Source: Apus apus
Lineage: Eukaryota; Chordata; Aves; Apodiformes; Apodidae
DNA: 64,000 nucleotides
Direction of reading: 5' to 3'
Assembly: GCF_020740795.1 (NCBI RefSeq)
Contig: NC_067299.1
Span: forward strand, 11,915,333 to 11,979,332
A program made the translations under genes and the position numbers. How positions within the stretch are numbered: the first letter of the stretch is position 1; each line of letters begins with the position of its first letter. Under the pieces are notes generated by a model. That model made no database searches. It saw nothing but the letters and a program-made list of their open reading frames with translations, and was not told the origin of the DNA. This document shows, piece after piece, positions 20,201 through 32,337 of this stretch.

Positions 20201-21974
20201 AAGAGGGGCGACGTGGCCCCAGGGGTCCGGGGCTCACCACAGGTCCTGCTGTCAGTGCTGCTGGCAGAGTTTAAAGTCCTGACACTTCTGTCTCTGCCCC
20301 TCTCAGCTGGAACAAGATGAGATTTCCTGGATGCACAGCCTGATGTGCACACACAAGTGCCACACAGCCGGGCTGGGCTCTGGTCATGCACACAGCCCCA
20401 TGGGGCACACTGGCCACCTACTCTGCTCAGGACCACTCACAGGGAGCCTTCCTCAGGCGGAGAGGCTGCTGTCTGTGGGCTGTGGGCAGCTTCCAGCCAG
20501 ACCCGCTCTTGTCCTTCTCCAGCCACTTCACCTTCTCGCCATCTCTTCAGCTTCAGCCCAAGCTGCACGCAGCCACCAACACCGCAGGGGCAGAGGGGGC
20601 AGGAGCTGCCCTGAGCATGGCCCCTGGGCGAGGGAAAGAGCCACGGCCCCTGCAGCCAGGCCAGGCCAGACTCTTCTGCTGCAGCAGCTCCTGCAGCCCC
20701 TGGTCCTGCCCGGCCCCGCACCACCGGTCGAGCTTGCTGGGCCCCGCTCCCTGCTGCCGGGACAGGCCGGGGACGTGATGGGGAGAGACCAAAATTAGCA
20801 ATGATGGAAACTCCAGAGTGGAGCTGGAAACAAATGTGCCAGGTCACAGACTTTGCTGCCCTTGAAAACTGTCATCTCTGTCTGTGCAGCTGACAGGAGG
20901 GGCTGGACTCCAGCACAGACAAGGTTTGCTGGCGCTAAAGCTGCTGGGAAGAGCGGAGTGACGGGGTGTCCCTGCCACACTGGGGCTCCCCGACCATCAC
21001 CTCCTCTTCCTCCTGAAGCACCAGTCACTGCGTGCTGGCAGAACACAGGTTACCCAAGGGGGTGGCCTGGGCTTGGTGCCAGAGGAGGGAGCTGCTGGCT
21101 GGGGTGGTAAGGAGCTCTCTGCTGCTGGGGATTTGATGTCCTCCCACCTCCCAGCCCTTCCAGAGGTGGCTATGGAGTGTCTGGCACAGGATGGCCCTAC
21201 TGCCTGGTTGGGGGCACTGCCCACAGTGCCCACAGGGCTGGAAGTGCAGTCCCAGATCCCCCAAGGAGATGGAGCAGGCCCTGGGGGCACAGCTCCTTTC
21301 TCTCCACAGGGAAACTGCTCCTCTGGCTCACAAGCAGGGGTGTGCAAGCCCAGAGCAAGCCAAAGGCCACCTCTGGATACTAGGATGAATGATGACTTAG
21401 ACCTGGCAGAGAGTGGGAGCTCATTCATGTCCTGGTATGTCTGGAGGGCCAGGTTGGACTAAAGGCTCTCCTCGCTCCTCTTTCCTCTCTCGTCTCTCTT
21501 CCCTCCTCCTTCCTCCCTCCTCTCTCCTAACACCCTGGGGCAGCGGGTGCTGTGCTGCCGTGAGCAGTGGGTGCCAGGGCACTCTCCAGGCAATCCTGAT
21601 TGCTGCCATTTCCCCTTTGCCCTCTGCTTCTCTAGAAAACACTTCCTCAGGAGATGAACAAATGCATCTTCTCCTGGGGAACGCCTCACCATGAGGTGAG
21701 CATGTAAAACACCTTGGGACCCGGGTGTGCTGAGGGGGAGCTTGTCCTGCAGGCAGCAGGAGAGGCAGGAATAAGACTCCACAACCTCAGGGTGCTCCAC
21801 AGCTGAAGGACACCGTGGGCTTGGGCTTTGTGTTCCAGCTTTAGTAAAACAGCCATTTTCCAGAGGAGAGATGGGTCAAACCAAAACAGCAGCTACTGAG
21901 AAGGGACTGAGCTGAAAAGTTCAATTACTAGGAAGAAAACTGGTTCTATCCTGGCTCAGACAAGGACAGCCACT
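20201..21974. other. GC-rich stretch without a recognised gene
   Basis: 20,440-20,770 is notably GC-rich with CpG sites and could be an island or promoter region for a minus-strand gene; this is inference from composition. A pyrimidine-rich run lies at 21,465-21,530. Open frames on both strands lack recognisable domains. A match to acrosin 5' exons was searched for and not found. Confidence 0.45.
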
Positions 21975-22123
21975 AGCCACGAGATCTTGCTGCTGCTGGT
22001 GACACTCTCCCAGGAGGCTCCCTGTGACCCAGCTGAGCTCCTGGTGGTCCCCTTGCACCTGCAGCAATGTGGCCTGAATGTTCTTCAGCAGCTCCTTGTC
22101 CCGCTCCAGGGAGGAAGATGACA
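21975..22123 (-). pseudogene. Possible coiled-coil gene fragment (QRICH2/DUF4795-like), copy 1
   Basis: The minus-strand frame contains LERDKELLKNIQATLLQVQ, then DHQELSWVTGSLLGE and a glutamine-rich end. The pattern (QVQ.D...L...T..L) resembles the coiled-coil DUF4795 region of glutamine-rich protein 2, a sperm flagellum protein. The upstream boundary has only a weak acceptor-like context, and no neighbouring exon was recognised. Alternatively a chance coiled coil. Copy 2: 62,684-62,832. Confidence 0.3.
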
Positions 22124-22489
22124 AGGTGGGTCTGTGAATGGGGTCCTGGCTGCTCCCCAGGGACAGCAGGGAGCACTGCCGTGGGCTGTCAGTGCCAGCA
22201 GGACATTTGCATCCAGGCTGGAATTTCCCTCCATGCTGCTGATTTGTGCAAGGCAATTGAAAGGAAGGGGGCACCACCTGCCACGACATGAAGAACTCCA
22301 CCAGCTCCTGGAGCTGAAAATACTGCAAGTGCTGGACTCGGCCCCCAGAAAGGTGTGGAAAGAAAACAACACTGATGTAGGACTGGTGGTTTTGCCCCAA
22401 ATGTAAATATAAACACAAAGGGAGGAGCCCCTCCAGCTGGGAAACCAAATCCTATTTGCCAGAAGCTGAGAAGAGCATCCAAGACCACA

Positions 22490-24473
22490 CAGACCTGTGT
22501 GTGGCACAAGTGGTGTGGTAAGGATGTCCCTAGAGTTCACACTCACCAGATGACCTTGCAAAATAGATGCCATGCTCTGCAAGGAGAACAAAATGGTAAT
22601 ATGGATGATGGTTCACCAAACTTGGAGGTGTCCCTGAGGCCAAGTCAGTCTGTATCTTGCATCAAAACCACCTCAGTTAAGAAAAAAAGGCAAGTACTTG
22701 TCATAGGTGACTCACATCTAGAGGGAGTGGAAAGCCCTATGTGCAGGTCAGACACAGTTCTTAGGGAGTTGACTCCATGGAGCCAGGGTTAAGGATATAT
22801 GGAAGAAACACCCTACCCTAGTTCAGCCCTTGGATTACTACCCATTACTGATATTCCAAGTAGGCAATGAAGATATACTTTCAACAACTCACAGATGTCT
22901 CACGCTCACTAGCCCTGGTTCTCGTGGGGGGCTTCAATTTACCAGATGTCTGCTGAAGTACAACACAGCAGAAAGGGGCCAATCCAGGAGGTTTTTGGAA
23001 TGTGTGGAAGATAGCTTCCTGCTACAGCTGGTCAGGGAGCCTGCCAGAGGTCGTGCCATACCTGACCTACTGTTTACGAACAGGGAAGAGCTGGTGGGAG
23101 ATGTGGTGGTTGGAGGTTGTCTTGGGCGCAGCGACCATGATATGATAGAATTTTCAGTATATGGTGAAGTTAGGATGGTTGTCAGCAAAACATCTGCCTT
23201 GGACTTCTGGATGGCTGACTTTGGTCTATTCAGGGTGCTGGCTCAGAGAGTCCCTTGGGAAGGAGCCCTCAGAAACAGAGGAGCCCACGAAGTCTGGACA
23301 CACCTTAAGAATGAAATTGTGAAGGTGCAAGAGCAGGATGTCCCTGTGGGCCAAAAAAGGAGCCGGCGGGGAAGAAGCCCAGCCTGGATGAACAGTAAAA
23401 TATTACAAGAACTCAGAAATAATAAAAGACTATATCAACTTTGGAAAAAGGGGCAGGTCAATCAGGAAGCACTTAAGGATATTGTAAGGGCATGTAGAAA
23501 GAGAATTAGAGATGCAAAAGCTCAGTTAGAACTTAATCTGTCGATTTCTGTTAAGGATAATAAAATGTGCTTCTATAAATACATAAATAACAAAAGGAGG
23601 GCCAGGGAACATCTCCATTCTTTATTCGATGAAGGGGAGAACATAGTCAAAAAAGACAAAGGAAAATCTGAGGTACTTAACACCTTCTTTGCCTCAGTCT
23701 TTGACAAAAATACCCTCAGGATATCTGGGCTCCTGAGTTGGCAGACAGGGATGGGGAGCAGAATCCCCCTCCTGTAATCCAGGAGGAAGTAGTTAGGGAC
23801 CTGCTGTGCCACTTAGATCCCAACAAGTCTATGGGTCTGGCTGGGATTCATCTCAGGGTGCTGAGGGAGCTGGTGGAAGATCTGGTTAAGTCACTATCAT
23901 ATATCACCTATCCTGGCTGTGCAGGGAGGTCCCAGATGACTGGAGGTTGGCCAATGTGACCCCATCCAAAAGAAGGGTCAGAAGGAGGATCCAGGGAACT
24001 ATAGGCCTGTCAGCCTGACCCTGGTGCTTGGCAAGGTTATGGAGCAGAACATCCTGAGTGCCATCAAGCGGCATGGAGAAGACAACCAGGGGATCAGGTC
24101 CAGCCAGCATGGGTTTAGGAAAGGAAGGTCCTGCGTGACCAATCTGATCTCCTTCTGTGACTGGGTGACCTGCCCAGTGGATGAGGGGAAGGCTGTGGAT
24201 GTGGTCTACTGCGACTTCAGCAAAACCTTAGACACAGTCCCCTACAGCATCCTCCTGGAAAAGCTGGCAGGCCATGGCTTGGACAGGTGCACCCTTGCCT
24301 GGTTTAAAAACTGGCTGGATGACCAGGCCCAGAGAGTGATGGTGAATGGAGCTGCATCCAGCTGGCGTCCAGTGACAAGTGCTATCCCCCAGGGATCAGT
24401 ACTGGGCCCAGTCCTATTCAACATCTTTATTGATGACCTGGATGAGGGGATTGAGTCCACCCTCAGTAAGTGA
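22490..24473 (+). mobile_element. CR1 LINE with ORF1 esterase remnant and ORF2, copy 1
   Basis: The 5' part (about 22,490-22,870) keeps a piece of CR1 ORF1 with the SGNH-esterase motif VLVIGDSHLEG near 22,700 and DYYPLLIFQVG near 22,832. It then jumps, by deletion, to the C-terminal endonuclease of ORF2 (RRFLECVEDSF, IPDLLFTN, GRSDHDMIEF) and reverse transcriptase ([39 protein letters not shown]). The open stretch 22,830-23,777 is 315 codons; a second, 24,024-24,473, carries RT palm motifs. The catalytic YADD block and everything 3' of it are missing. Frameshifts near 22,920 and 23,760 make it inactive. Confidence 0.88.
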
Positions 24474-24822
24474 TTATGTAATTTGGACAGAAAGAGAGAA
24501 ACATCTGATCTTAGTGCTGCAGAAAATGCATTTTCTGTGAGAAAGGAATTGTCAGGGTACATGAGTTGCTGTGAGGACTTTGTTAGAAGCCCTTACGCTA
24601 GAAACTTTTATGCTGGTGTGTTTGGTCCCTTCACTGGGACACAAATACTTGTGACACACAGTAGTTGCTGTGAGAGGTGCAGAATGAATCCTGAGAGGGA
24701 TGCTTGGTAAGGCTGAAATTTTTACTGGGTTAGTAAAGAGAAAGACAGTGAACCCATAAATCTTCCTATATCCAGTGTGTGGATCTTCTCGAGTCCCTGC
24801 TTTTGTTACTCTCTGGGATGCT
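24474..24822. other. No recognised feature
   Basis: 349 bases between the truncated CR1 and the polypyrimidine tract; not duplicated in this window as far as can be seen. No gene, splice or repeat signature was noted. Confidence 0.5.
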
Positions 24823-25316
24823 TCCTTTCCTTCCTTCCTTCCTTCCTTCCTTCCTTCCTTCCTTCCTTCCTTCCTTCCTTCCTTCCTTCCTTCCTTCCTT
24901 CCTTCCTTCCTTCCTTCCTTCCTTCCTTCCTTCCTTCCTTCCTTCCTTCCTTCCTTCCTTCCTTCCTTCCTTCCTTCCTTCCTTCCTTCCTTCCTTCCTT
25001 CCGCCCTTCCGCCCTTCCGCCCTTCCTTCCTTCCGCCCTTCCTTCCTTCCGCCCTTCCGCCCTTCCTTCCTTCCTTCCCCCCTTCCTTCCTTCCGCCCTG
25101 CCCTGCCCTGCCCTGCCCTGCCCTGCCCTGCCCTCCCTTCCCTTCCCTTCCCTTCCCTTCCCTTCCCTTCCCTTCCCTTCCCTTCCCTTCCCTTCCCTTC
25201 CCTGCCCTGCCCTGCCCTGCCCTGCCCTCTTCCCTCTTCCCTCCTTTCCTTCCTTTTCTTCCTTTCCTTCCTTTTCTTCCTTTTCTTCCTTTCCTTCCTT
25301 TTCTTCCTTTCTTTTC
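24823..25316 (+). repeat. Compound polypyrimidine tract (TTCC)n-(CCCTG)n-(CCCTT)n
   Basis: Zones in order: pure CCTT repeats of about 170 bases; a transition of CCTT with CCGC interruptions (25,003-25,096); CCCTG pentamers; CCCTT pentamers (about 25,132-25,200); CCCTG again; and then mixed CCTTT/CTTTC to 25,316. Almost no purine on this strand apart from scattered G. All open frames here are repeat translations. Confidence 0.98.
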
Positions 25317-25320
25317 TGTT

Positions 25321-28300
25321 CAGGTCCAGCCATCCCATTAAGAAGAAATGATGCTGGAAGATGATGGGTGTTGGGGTGGCAGTGAGCTCTATACATCTAC
25401 TGCTCTCAGACCTGCTGGAGAAATGGATTGCTCAAGGCTCGGAAGCTGCCCAGTGGACTCAGAGCTGTGAAGGCAGGACAGAATGAGAGCTCAGAAGCTG
25501 CAGGAAACAATTATTCAAGATGGCAAAGAGTTTATCAATCACTTTGATAGAAGGTGTTTGTCAGCCTTTGTCATCAACATCATAGGGTTTGGGCTACATT
25601 ATCGCGTGCTATTGGAGTCTCAAATAACAATGTGGCCAAAATAACCTTTTGCCACATTCCCTGGAGTATGAGGTTCACACAGTGTGGAACCTGGCTGCTG
25701 TGGTTTGTGCTTTTGTCACTTGAGGATTGAATAGTCACAAATTAAGCCACAGTATCTTTTTTGTACTTTCAGAAACAGAAGCTAGTTCAGAAAATATAAC
25801 TGAAAGCAATTAGCAAGCAGATCTTGCTGTAAAAGCAAGACTTTAATGGTCTTTTTCTATTTTCTATGTATTTACGAGGTAAAAGTGGAGACTTGTACAC
25901 TTGTGTGAACTGCTCTGAGTAATCTGAGTGGATTCCCTCTTAAAAATGAAGTAAGAGGGTATTCATATCCCTTTGCATGGTCCCAAACAGGAAGACTCCT
26001 GTGCTGCTTTACCGCTTCAACACTGCAGTTATACTATGTGCTGACATTTCAGTAAACAAAAGAGAGCAAGTCTGAAAGAGAGGAGACCATAGAATTAAAA
26101 TAAATCTCTTGACTCGCCCATCAACAACATTTATGCCACATAACATCAGATGACTTGTCTTGCCTTTCCAGTTCAGAGACTATTCCAGAACTTCAGCACT
26201 CTGCTGCCTGGCAGTCTTACAATTTACATCCTCAGTGTATTGATGCCCCTCTAATAGTCATTTGTCTTGCTTGTCTTGCTTTGCCTCTTCCACTCCCTGA
26301 CCTTTATCTTCCTCAAACATTTGTACTAAGTGACCACCTCTTTCCTCTTTTTTCTTATGAGAAACCAGAACTCCTTTGCTTCCTGCAATATTTTCTCATT
26401 TTTCACTTCTGTTCCTCTATCCTGTGGTTGCCTGCAGGACAGAAATACTACAGGCAGGGTGTTTCTGGTAATATTTTAAAAATTATAATAGTGAAATCTA
26501 GCCTGCAGCAAGGGGAGAAATATAATTCAAAATTTCACTTCTGAGATCACATTTTTTCCTCTCCATCAAAACTGTAAAGCCAGATTCATTGAGAAAGAAC
26601 TTAAGAAATGAAATTAGTGTAAGATGATTGTTAGCTCCTTGATCGTCCAGTTAGCCAACACTTCCCATAATGGGGGCAGGGGAGTGGAAGGAAGTCGAGG
26701 CCGTTGATGTGTTATGGTGGTTGTTGGAATGTGCTTGAAAAACCCATAGAAAGCACTTAACAGAAGCAAGATTGATTTGTGCACCACTGTGTGTGTCTTC
26801 TGCCCCCTGAATCTCTCCGGTCTGTGGCTCATGTCAGGATGAGCCGTGGGGTGTGCTCTGCACAGAAACTGCAGCCACGGGTACAGGGCGTGTGCCCAGT
26901 CTGGATCCCACAGAGGAATTGGGAGGACGCTCTGGGTTGTGGACGGAACAGCTGGTCTGTGTGAATCCAATCCAGAATGAATGCTCAAAGTCAAAAATAA
27001 AAAAAATGAAGCAAATGAGAAATGGAACTTGCTATGAATTGTTTCAATACCAGGCTTTCTTAGGAAGAAGGGGCAATGTCTATCATGTCGAGAGCAGTTG
27101 ACTTGTCTCTAGGAATAGTTCTGGTATGGCTGAAGTACAGTAGAAGGTTCTTTCAATCCTAGGATTATCCTTAGGTCAAATCCTATGGCCAAAATTATCA
27201 AAGGTGAAGTTACAGATTATTTTGTTATGCTTTTATGAAAAAATTGTAGACATTAATTTCCAGAATAAACTGTAATTGTTATAGCACTGACTGATGGAAT
27301 AACATCCTTCAGGAATTACACACCTTCTTCCACATGTGAGAATTTCTTCCTAAGCTGAATTTATACTCTCTCCTTCAGCATAACATCTGGATAGAAGATA
27401 TGATGTGGCTGTTGGAAGTAGTCCATTATATGATTTCATTATTGTCATAACCCACATAAAGCTTGGTAATCATAATAGACTATTTCTTTGTCATTCACCT
27501 CTCTTATTTATTCAGTGCTTGAAACTTTATCCCTAGTGAAGGAGAGCAGTATTGGTCTGTTGGAAAAGAATCTTCAACTGTGTCACTAAAAACAAACAAC
27601 TAACCAAACATCTCTTCTTAATACCCATAATAATAAAAACCAGAATAAACAAAATAACTATCTCCCTACCTCCTAATCTGCTATTGGAGGGGTTGGTTTG
27701 TAACCTGAATTTTCAGTATTGACAAAATGTGGAAAATACTTGAAGAGAGGAAGAAAATTCACTTGGCAATGTAAGAACTGCTTGTAGAAATGCTCAGTGA
27801 AGGCCTCTGTGTGGCAGGGGCACAGCATCATTGGAGTGGGTTCCTGCTGACTTGGTCATGCAGCAGGTGGCTACCTTGCACAGGCCTTGCCTCTTCAAAG
27901 CAATTACAAGAACTAACAGGATAGAAGTACAAGTGCAGTTTCATATAGCTAGCTAGTCTAGTCTATCTAGACTAATTCTCAAGTACCCTTTGATTAATTA
28001 ACCCTGTGAAAAGCATCTGGCACTTGAGCTTAAGGTAGAGCAGAAGGACCTTGCTATTAGTGATACAATCAACCTCTCCAGAATGTCTTCTCCCTGTGAA
28101 GGAAGATGCACCGTAAGGGGACAGTTTACATGTTGATGGCTTGTAGCAAAACCTGGTCTCCTCAGCCTGTCAGGCACCTGAATGTTCCTTGTGCTCAGTC
28201 ATCCATCCCACAGACAAGAATTATCTTGTCCAAATGAAAATGTCATAATGACTTTTTTTTTTTCCACAGCCTGTCACCTTGGTCTAATTGCGGACAGGAG

Positions 28301-28778
28301 ACTTAAGAAGTCAGATTTCCATTGACCTGAACAAGTTTTGTTTAAGAGCATTTTGGAAAATCCAATGAATAAGAACTTCTTTTTCTGCTCTCCTTCTTAA
28401 TCATCTCCCTTCTCACACTTTCCCCCCAAAAGCAGGGAACACACGAGGATGTCAGTATACATAGACAAAACCATGGATGTTCATTTGTCCTTGTGCTCAT
28501 CAGTCTATCAAGACTTGTCCATGCTGGACTGTTTTCTTTTTTTCACCACCCCCAAAAGTGGTTTTGTACAGAATGTCTCACTAACATGTTTCCTCAGTGT
28601 GAGCAACCAAGGAATATTTGTTCTGAAGCCCCTATACCAACACTCTAGGTTCTTCTGCTATGTCAATGGCACCTTCTGAGAGCCAGTGGGAGAACCAGGA
28701 ATGAAATTCACCACTTTGGTCCACATTGCAGAGCCCCATTGTTTACAGCTGAGCTGTATCACAACATGGTGGTGGTTA
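25321..28778. other. AT-richer non-coding sequence, no gene recognised
   Basis: About 3.5 kb of unique-looking, AT-rich DNA. No open frame shows a domain and no exon series was recognised. A T-run at 28,253-28,263 and several AATAAA strings occur by composition. It is the least repeat-rich part of the window. Confidence 0.55.
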
Positions 28779-28833
28779 GATCTGATGCTCCCAAGGGTCT
28801 TTTCCAACCTGAATGGTTCTATGATTCTGTCTG
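28779..28833 (+). mobile_element. CR1 3'-terminal fragment
   Basis: GATGCTCCCAAGGGTC, then TTTTCCAACCTGAATGG and TTCTATGATTCTG: the last about 55 bases of a CR1 element on the plus strand, diverged from the fragment at 19,798. Confidence 0.8.
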
Positions 28834-31010
28834 TGCACAATAAACCTTCTTGGTACTTCCTGTAGAAGTGCTCCATGCAAAATGAATGTAGAAACGTGAG
28901 TCGGTATCTGTGATTATTCAATGAGAAATACTTGTTAATTGAATGATAAAGGTAAGAGCAATGATTACTTTGGGTTGAAATGGTCCTCTGGGATACCTCT
29001 CTCTGTAAATTTAAATAGTAACTGAAATAATTTCCAGAAGGCAGAGACAAACAGAAGTGAAAAAATCTGCTCCCATGCCCTTTCTGGCTGTGGTCTGTTG
29101 TCCAAAATGACAGCAGCACCCACTAGATCTGATTAAAGAGCCCATGATCCACACCTGTAGCTGTGGTGTAGTGAGGTTTGAACTGCAAAGGGGATGGAGG
29201 GAATTATTGTCCTACAGAATGGAATTCTGCCTGGTGGTGATGGAAGTTTGGATGTCAGAAGGAGACATGAAGCGTAGTGGTGAAAGACTAAAGGCACTAC
29301 CATCATATATTGAAGCCCAGAGGAATCAACATGGTTCTTCTTCACACTGTGCTTTATTTCCACTTCATTATTTGTCACTGCAAATCTTTTCTTTAAAGAA
29401 GGAGATGTGTAGAGTAATAAAGGATCAAAAGAGTTGGTAGGAACTGAAGTATGGAACGAAAAGTTGAATATAAGAAGCTAAAATGTATTTCAGTTTTGCA
29501 AAGATATGATCTGGAAATCTTCACCCGTAAAGGATTCATTACCTTCCTTTAAAAGCACTAGGAATTCATTCACAGGTTTAATAAAATCTAACTTGATCTT
29601 GTACATTGTAGATGTTGTACACCCCTGCTATATCCTGAACGTGTGAGTTTTGGCACGCTCTCCTGCAGGTGGTTTTACGTAGTTGTTTGCACCTAAGACA
29701 AAATAGAAATGTGACAAATTCATACTGATAAGTGTTGCCTTGCTCTACTGAGGAAGATCAGGTGTCATGGAATAGGGAATGAACAACATCTCATTGTTTA
29801 GAGTGGCTGAAAAGGGCAGCAGGTACAAGCAAGCCCAGATACGTGGTGTTAAGTCGAGGCAAATAGTGTGTGCACATAGCACATCGCCTGGGTTTTATAA
29901 TTAGCAACTTTCAGGCTTATGCCAGGATATTTTGATGTGCATTGTATCTGGTCTAGGATTGAATGAAAATCAATATTAATTCGATAATTTCAACTAAATA
30001 TGTAAGTATACCACTATTTCTATAAGCCTTTCCCCACACTTTTAAGAAACTAGACAGATAATGTATTTGTTTATGTTGGCTAAATTTTACTGAAGGTGTA
30101 ACTCTACCAGCTGGAATAACTATGATGGCAGTCACCACAGGGGTTTTTTTTGTTGTGCAAGTTGAACCTGTGAAAGGTTAATAAATACACCTTTTATGTC
30201 ATCAAAGCCCCCAGACAGTTTTGTTTTCTCAGATGGTCGTAGAACATTTTTTTGGCAGACTGTATTGGGAAGATAATTACTTCATTGAGACACTCTTGAG
30301 AAGTACTTAAAAAATGGCTTGCACAAACTAGTTGATCTTTCTTCAGAACTTTATAAAAGTGGTCAAATTCACTGTACCAGGATACTTTGTGAGATAGTTT
30401 TGCAAGCTTTCTGGTAGTTAATATTTGTAAAATATTTTTAAATGTCAAAGTAGTGTGATAGTCCATTGTGAGGCAAATACAGACTTGGTATTTTCTTATA
30501 AGCTAGTGTCACTTTTTCATCACTTTACCTGTCTCTCATGAGCTGCAATAAAAGCAAGAGTGTGTATGTGACCACACGGAATTGTTTCTTGTGCTGCTCC
30601 TGGATGCTTTCCTCCCTCCCTTAAACACATATCCCAAAAGATTCGTGAAGATCTTCCAGTGACTCTGTGTAAATACTTATTAGTCAGGGATTCTGCAAGA
30701 AGCCCTCTGAGCCTTGTTGTCTCTACAGTGAGAGACAGTTTTGCCTACTCATCTGCTTTGTTGGCCTGTAGTTCTGACCTTATGCCAAAACTTTCTGCTG
30801 TGTAAATGAATGAGAACATGCTGCATCAGCTTCTTGAAACTTAGTAATTACAAATGCTAGACACTTAATTAGCACAACCATTGCAGAGAAAAAGTCACCT
30901 GCAAATCTTTTTCATGACAGTACAATCTGGAACAATTTCTGAAGACACTAAGAGCTTGGGTCAAACTTAGCTTATAGAATTGACCTAGATTGTTTTTTTA
31001 GTAGGAGGAA
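28834..31010. other. AT-rich non-coding sequence, no gene recognised
   Basis: Continuation of the unique AT-rich region. No domain, RNA gene or clear repeat could be identified on either strand. It ends abruptly near 31,010, where GC-rich MROH-related sequence starts. Confidence 0.5.
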
Positions 31011-31216
31011 AATACCCTCAGGCCACTCTGAGATTGGAAGCCATCAGGTTGATTGGTGAGCTCAGCCCCCGGGGACCCTCTTCTGGCAGCCTGGCCCCAG
31101 GCCCCGTGCAGGGCCCGGGCAGGGGGAGCAGCCCTTGGCTGCAAGAGCCTCAAGGGGCCGGGGCTGTGCTGGGCAGGGGCTGGGGAGCAGGGGCTCTGAC
31201 CATGCTCTCTTCCCAG

Positions 31217-32337
31217 GGCTGGTCGCACGGGACCAGAGCAAGGAGAAGCTGTCAGAGGTCATCAGTGGTGAGCAGGGGCAGGGCTGTGCTGGGGTTGGGG
31301 GGGCAGGGCCAGGGCCTGGGCAGGGGGCTGCCGTGCCTGGCCCCACTCCAGGGAGACAGCTTAGTGCAGGGGGAACGTGTCAGGGGCACTTGTGGCATTG
31401 CTGAGCAGCAGCAGCAGCTCTCTCCTGCCTAGGGAAAGTGGCTGCCGTGCTCTGGAGGGGATGCCTGGGGGTCTGTGCAGACACCAGGGGTCATCTTGGC
31501 TCTGTCTTTTGGTCACAGCCCTTGAGCCCCTGAGGAAGGACAACAAAGCCTCTGTCCGCTCCCTGGCAACTCAGACTACTTATATTCTGAGCTGTCAAAT
31601 GATGAAGGCAAGATCAGGACGCCCCGTGCGACCGTGGAGCTTCTTGCGCCGCTGGGCCAGGCTGAGGCCAGGCTCTGCTCCAGGACATGGCTCTGCTCCG
31701 GATCGGCAACAGTGAGCAGGGGCAGGGCTGTGCTAGGGTTGGGGGGGCAGGGCCGGGGCCTGGGCAGGACGCTGCCATGCCTGGCCCTGCTCCAGGGAAA
31801 TGCCTCAGGGCAGGGGGAATGTGTTGGAGACCTTTGGGGCATTCACTGGGGAGAGTGAGGTTGGACATGAGGAAGAAAGTCTTTCCTGGGAAAGTGGTGA
31901 GACCCTGGAACAGGCTGCCCAGAGAAGCTGTGGCTGCCCTATCCCTGCAAGTGCTCAAGGGCAGGTTGGATGGGGCTTGGAGCAACCTGGGCTGGTGGGA
32001 GGTGTCCCTGCCCATGCAGGGTTTTGGGACTAGATGATCCTCAAGGTCACTTCCAGCCCAACCCAGTCTGGGATGCTGGGATTCCTGAGGTCCGCTGGTC
32101 CCCCCTGCTCCTCCAGGCCAGGGACAGGGGCAGATGGGGCTGTCATGGGAAGGTCTCTGCAGCCAGCAGGGTCTCACCACTGCTCTGTTTCTGTCTGTCG
32201 CAGCCCTTCGGCCCTTGGAGAAGGACCCTGACCCCTCAGTCTGTCCCCTGGCAGCTCAGGCCGTGCTGATCCTGGGAGCTCCACAGGAGCAGCAAAGATC
32301 AGAATGGTCCCTCCGAGCACTGTGCTGCCAGTCCTGA
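31217..32337 (+). pseudogene. MROH family gene, 3'-terminal exons only
   Basis: Exon 31,217-31,267 (LVARDQSKEKLSEVIS) splices in phase to 31,519 onward (ALEPLRKDNKASVRSLATQ), a HEAT-repeat segment that runs on to a TGA near 31,713. After an internally duplicated intron piece and a CR1 insertion, a second version of this terminal exon lies at 32,204-32,337 (LRPLEKDPDPSV, LAAQAVLIL, ending LRALCCQS and TGA), with AATAAA at 32,407-32,412. Maestro heat-like proteins are built of HEAT repeats; function in birds is poorly defined. No upstream MROH exons are present in the preceding 6 kb, so this is a truncated remnant. Confidence 0.7.
31855..32084 (+). mobile_element. CR1 3' fragment inside an MROH intron
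   Basis: The C-terminal ORF2 block (GAGGTTGGACATGAGGAAGA, then TGGAACAGGCTGCCCAGAGA), followed by the 3' UTR ending CAAGGTCACTTCCAGCCCA and a degraded tail. Plus strand, about 230 bases. It lies between the two versions of the terminal MROH exon. Confidence 0.9.

Larger units (their letters stand above)
1..23291 (+). repeat. Long direct duplication, copy 1 (partner 40,678-64,000)
   Basis: The first bases of the window recur at 40,678. Collinear identity can then be followed through ERV A, the MROH/GAS8 segment, CR1, ERV B, the ERVL LTR, the acrosin exons and the second CR1 to the last base of the window, which corresponds to about 23,291 here. The offset drifts only from about 40,677 to about 40,709. 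The unit therefore exceeds 23.3 kb, and neither outer end is visible. Copy 1 has the more intact reading frames of the two. Confidence 0.97.

Noticed and set aside
20386-20436. Minus-strand string SRVGGQCAPWG as a possible acrosin activation site
   Set aside because: The spacing and following residues do not match, and it would lie in the wrong order relative to a donor-like TCG site near 20,240.
22830-23777. Open frame of 315 codons, the longest in the window
   Set aside because: It is CR1 ORF2 (endonuclease and RT N-terminus), not a host gene.
24766-25396. Open frames of about 190 codons on both strands
   Set aside because: They are translations of the CCTT/CCCTG repeat tract (PSFL or KEGR repeats) and have no coding signal.
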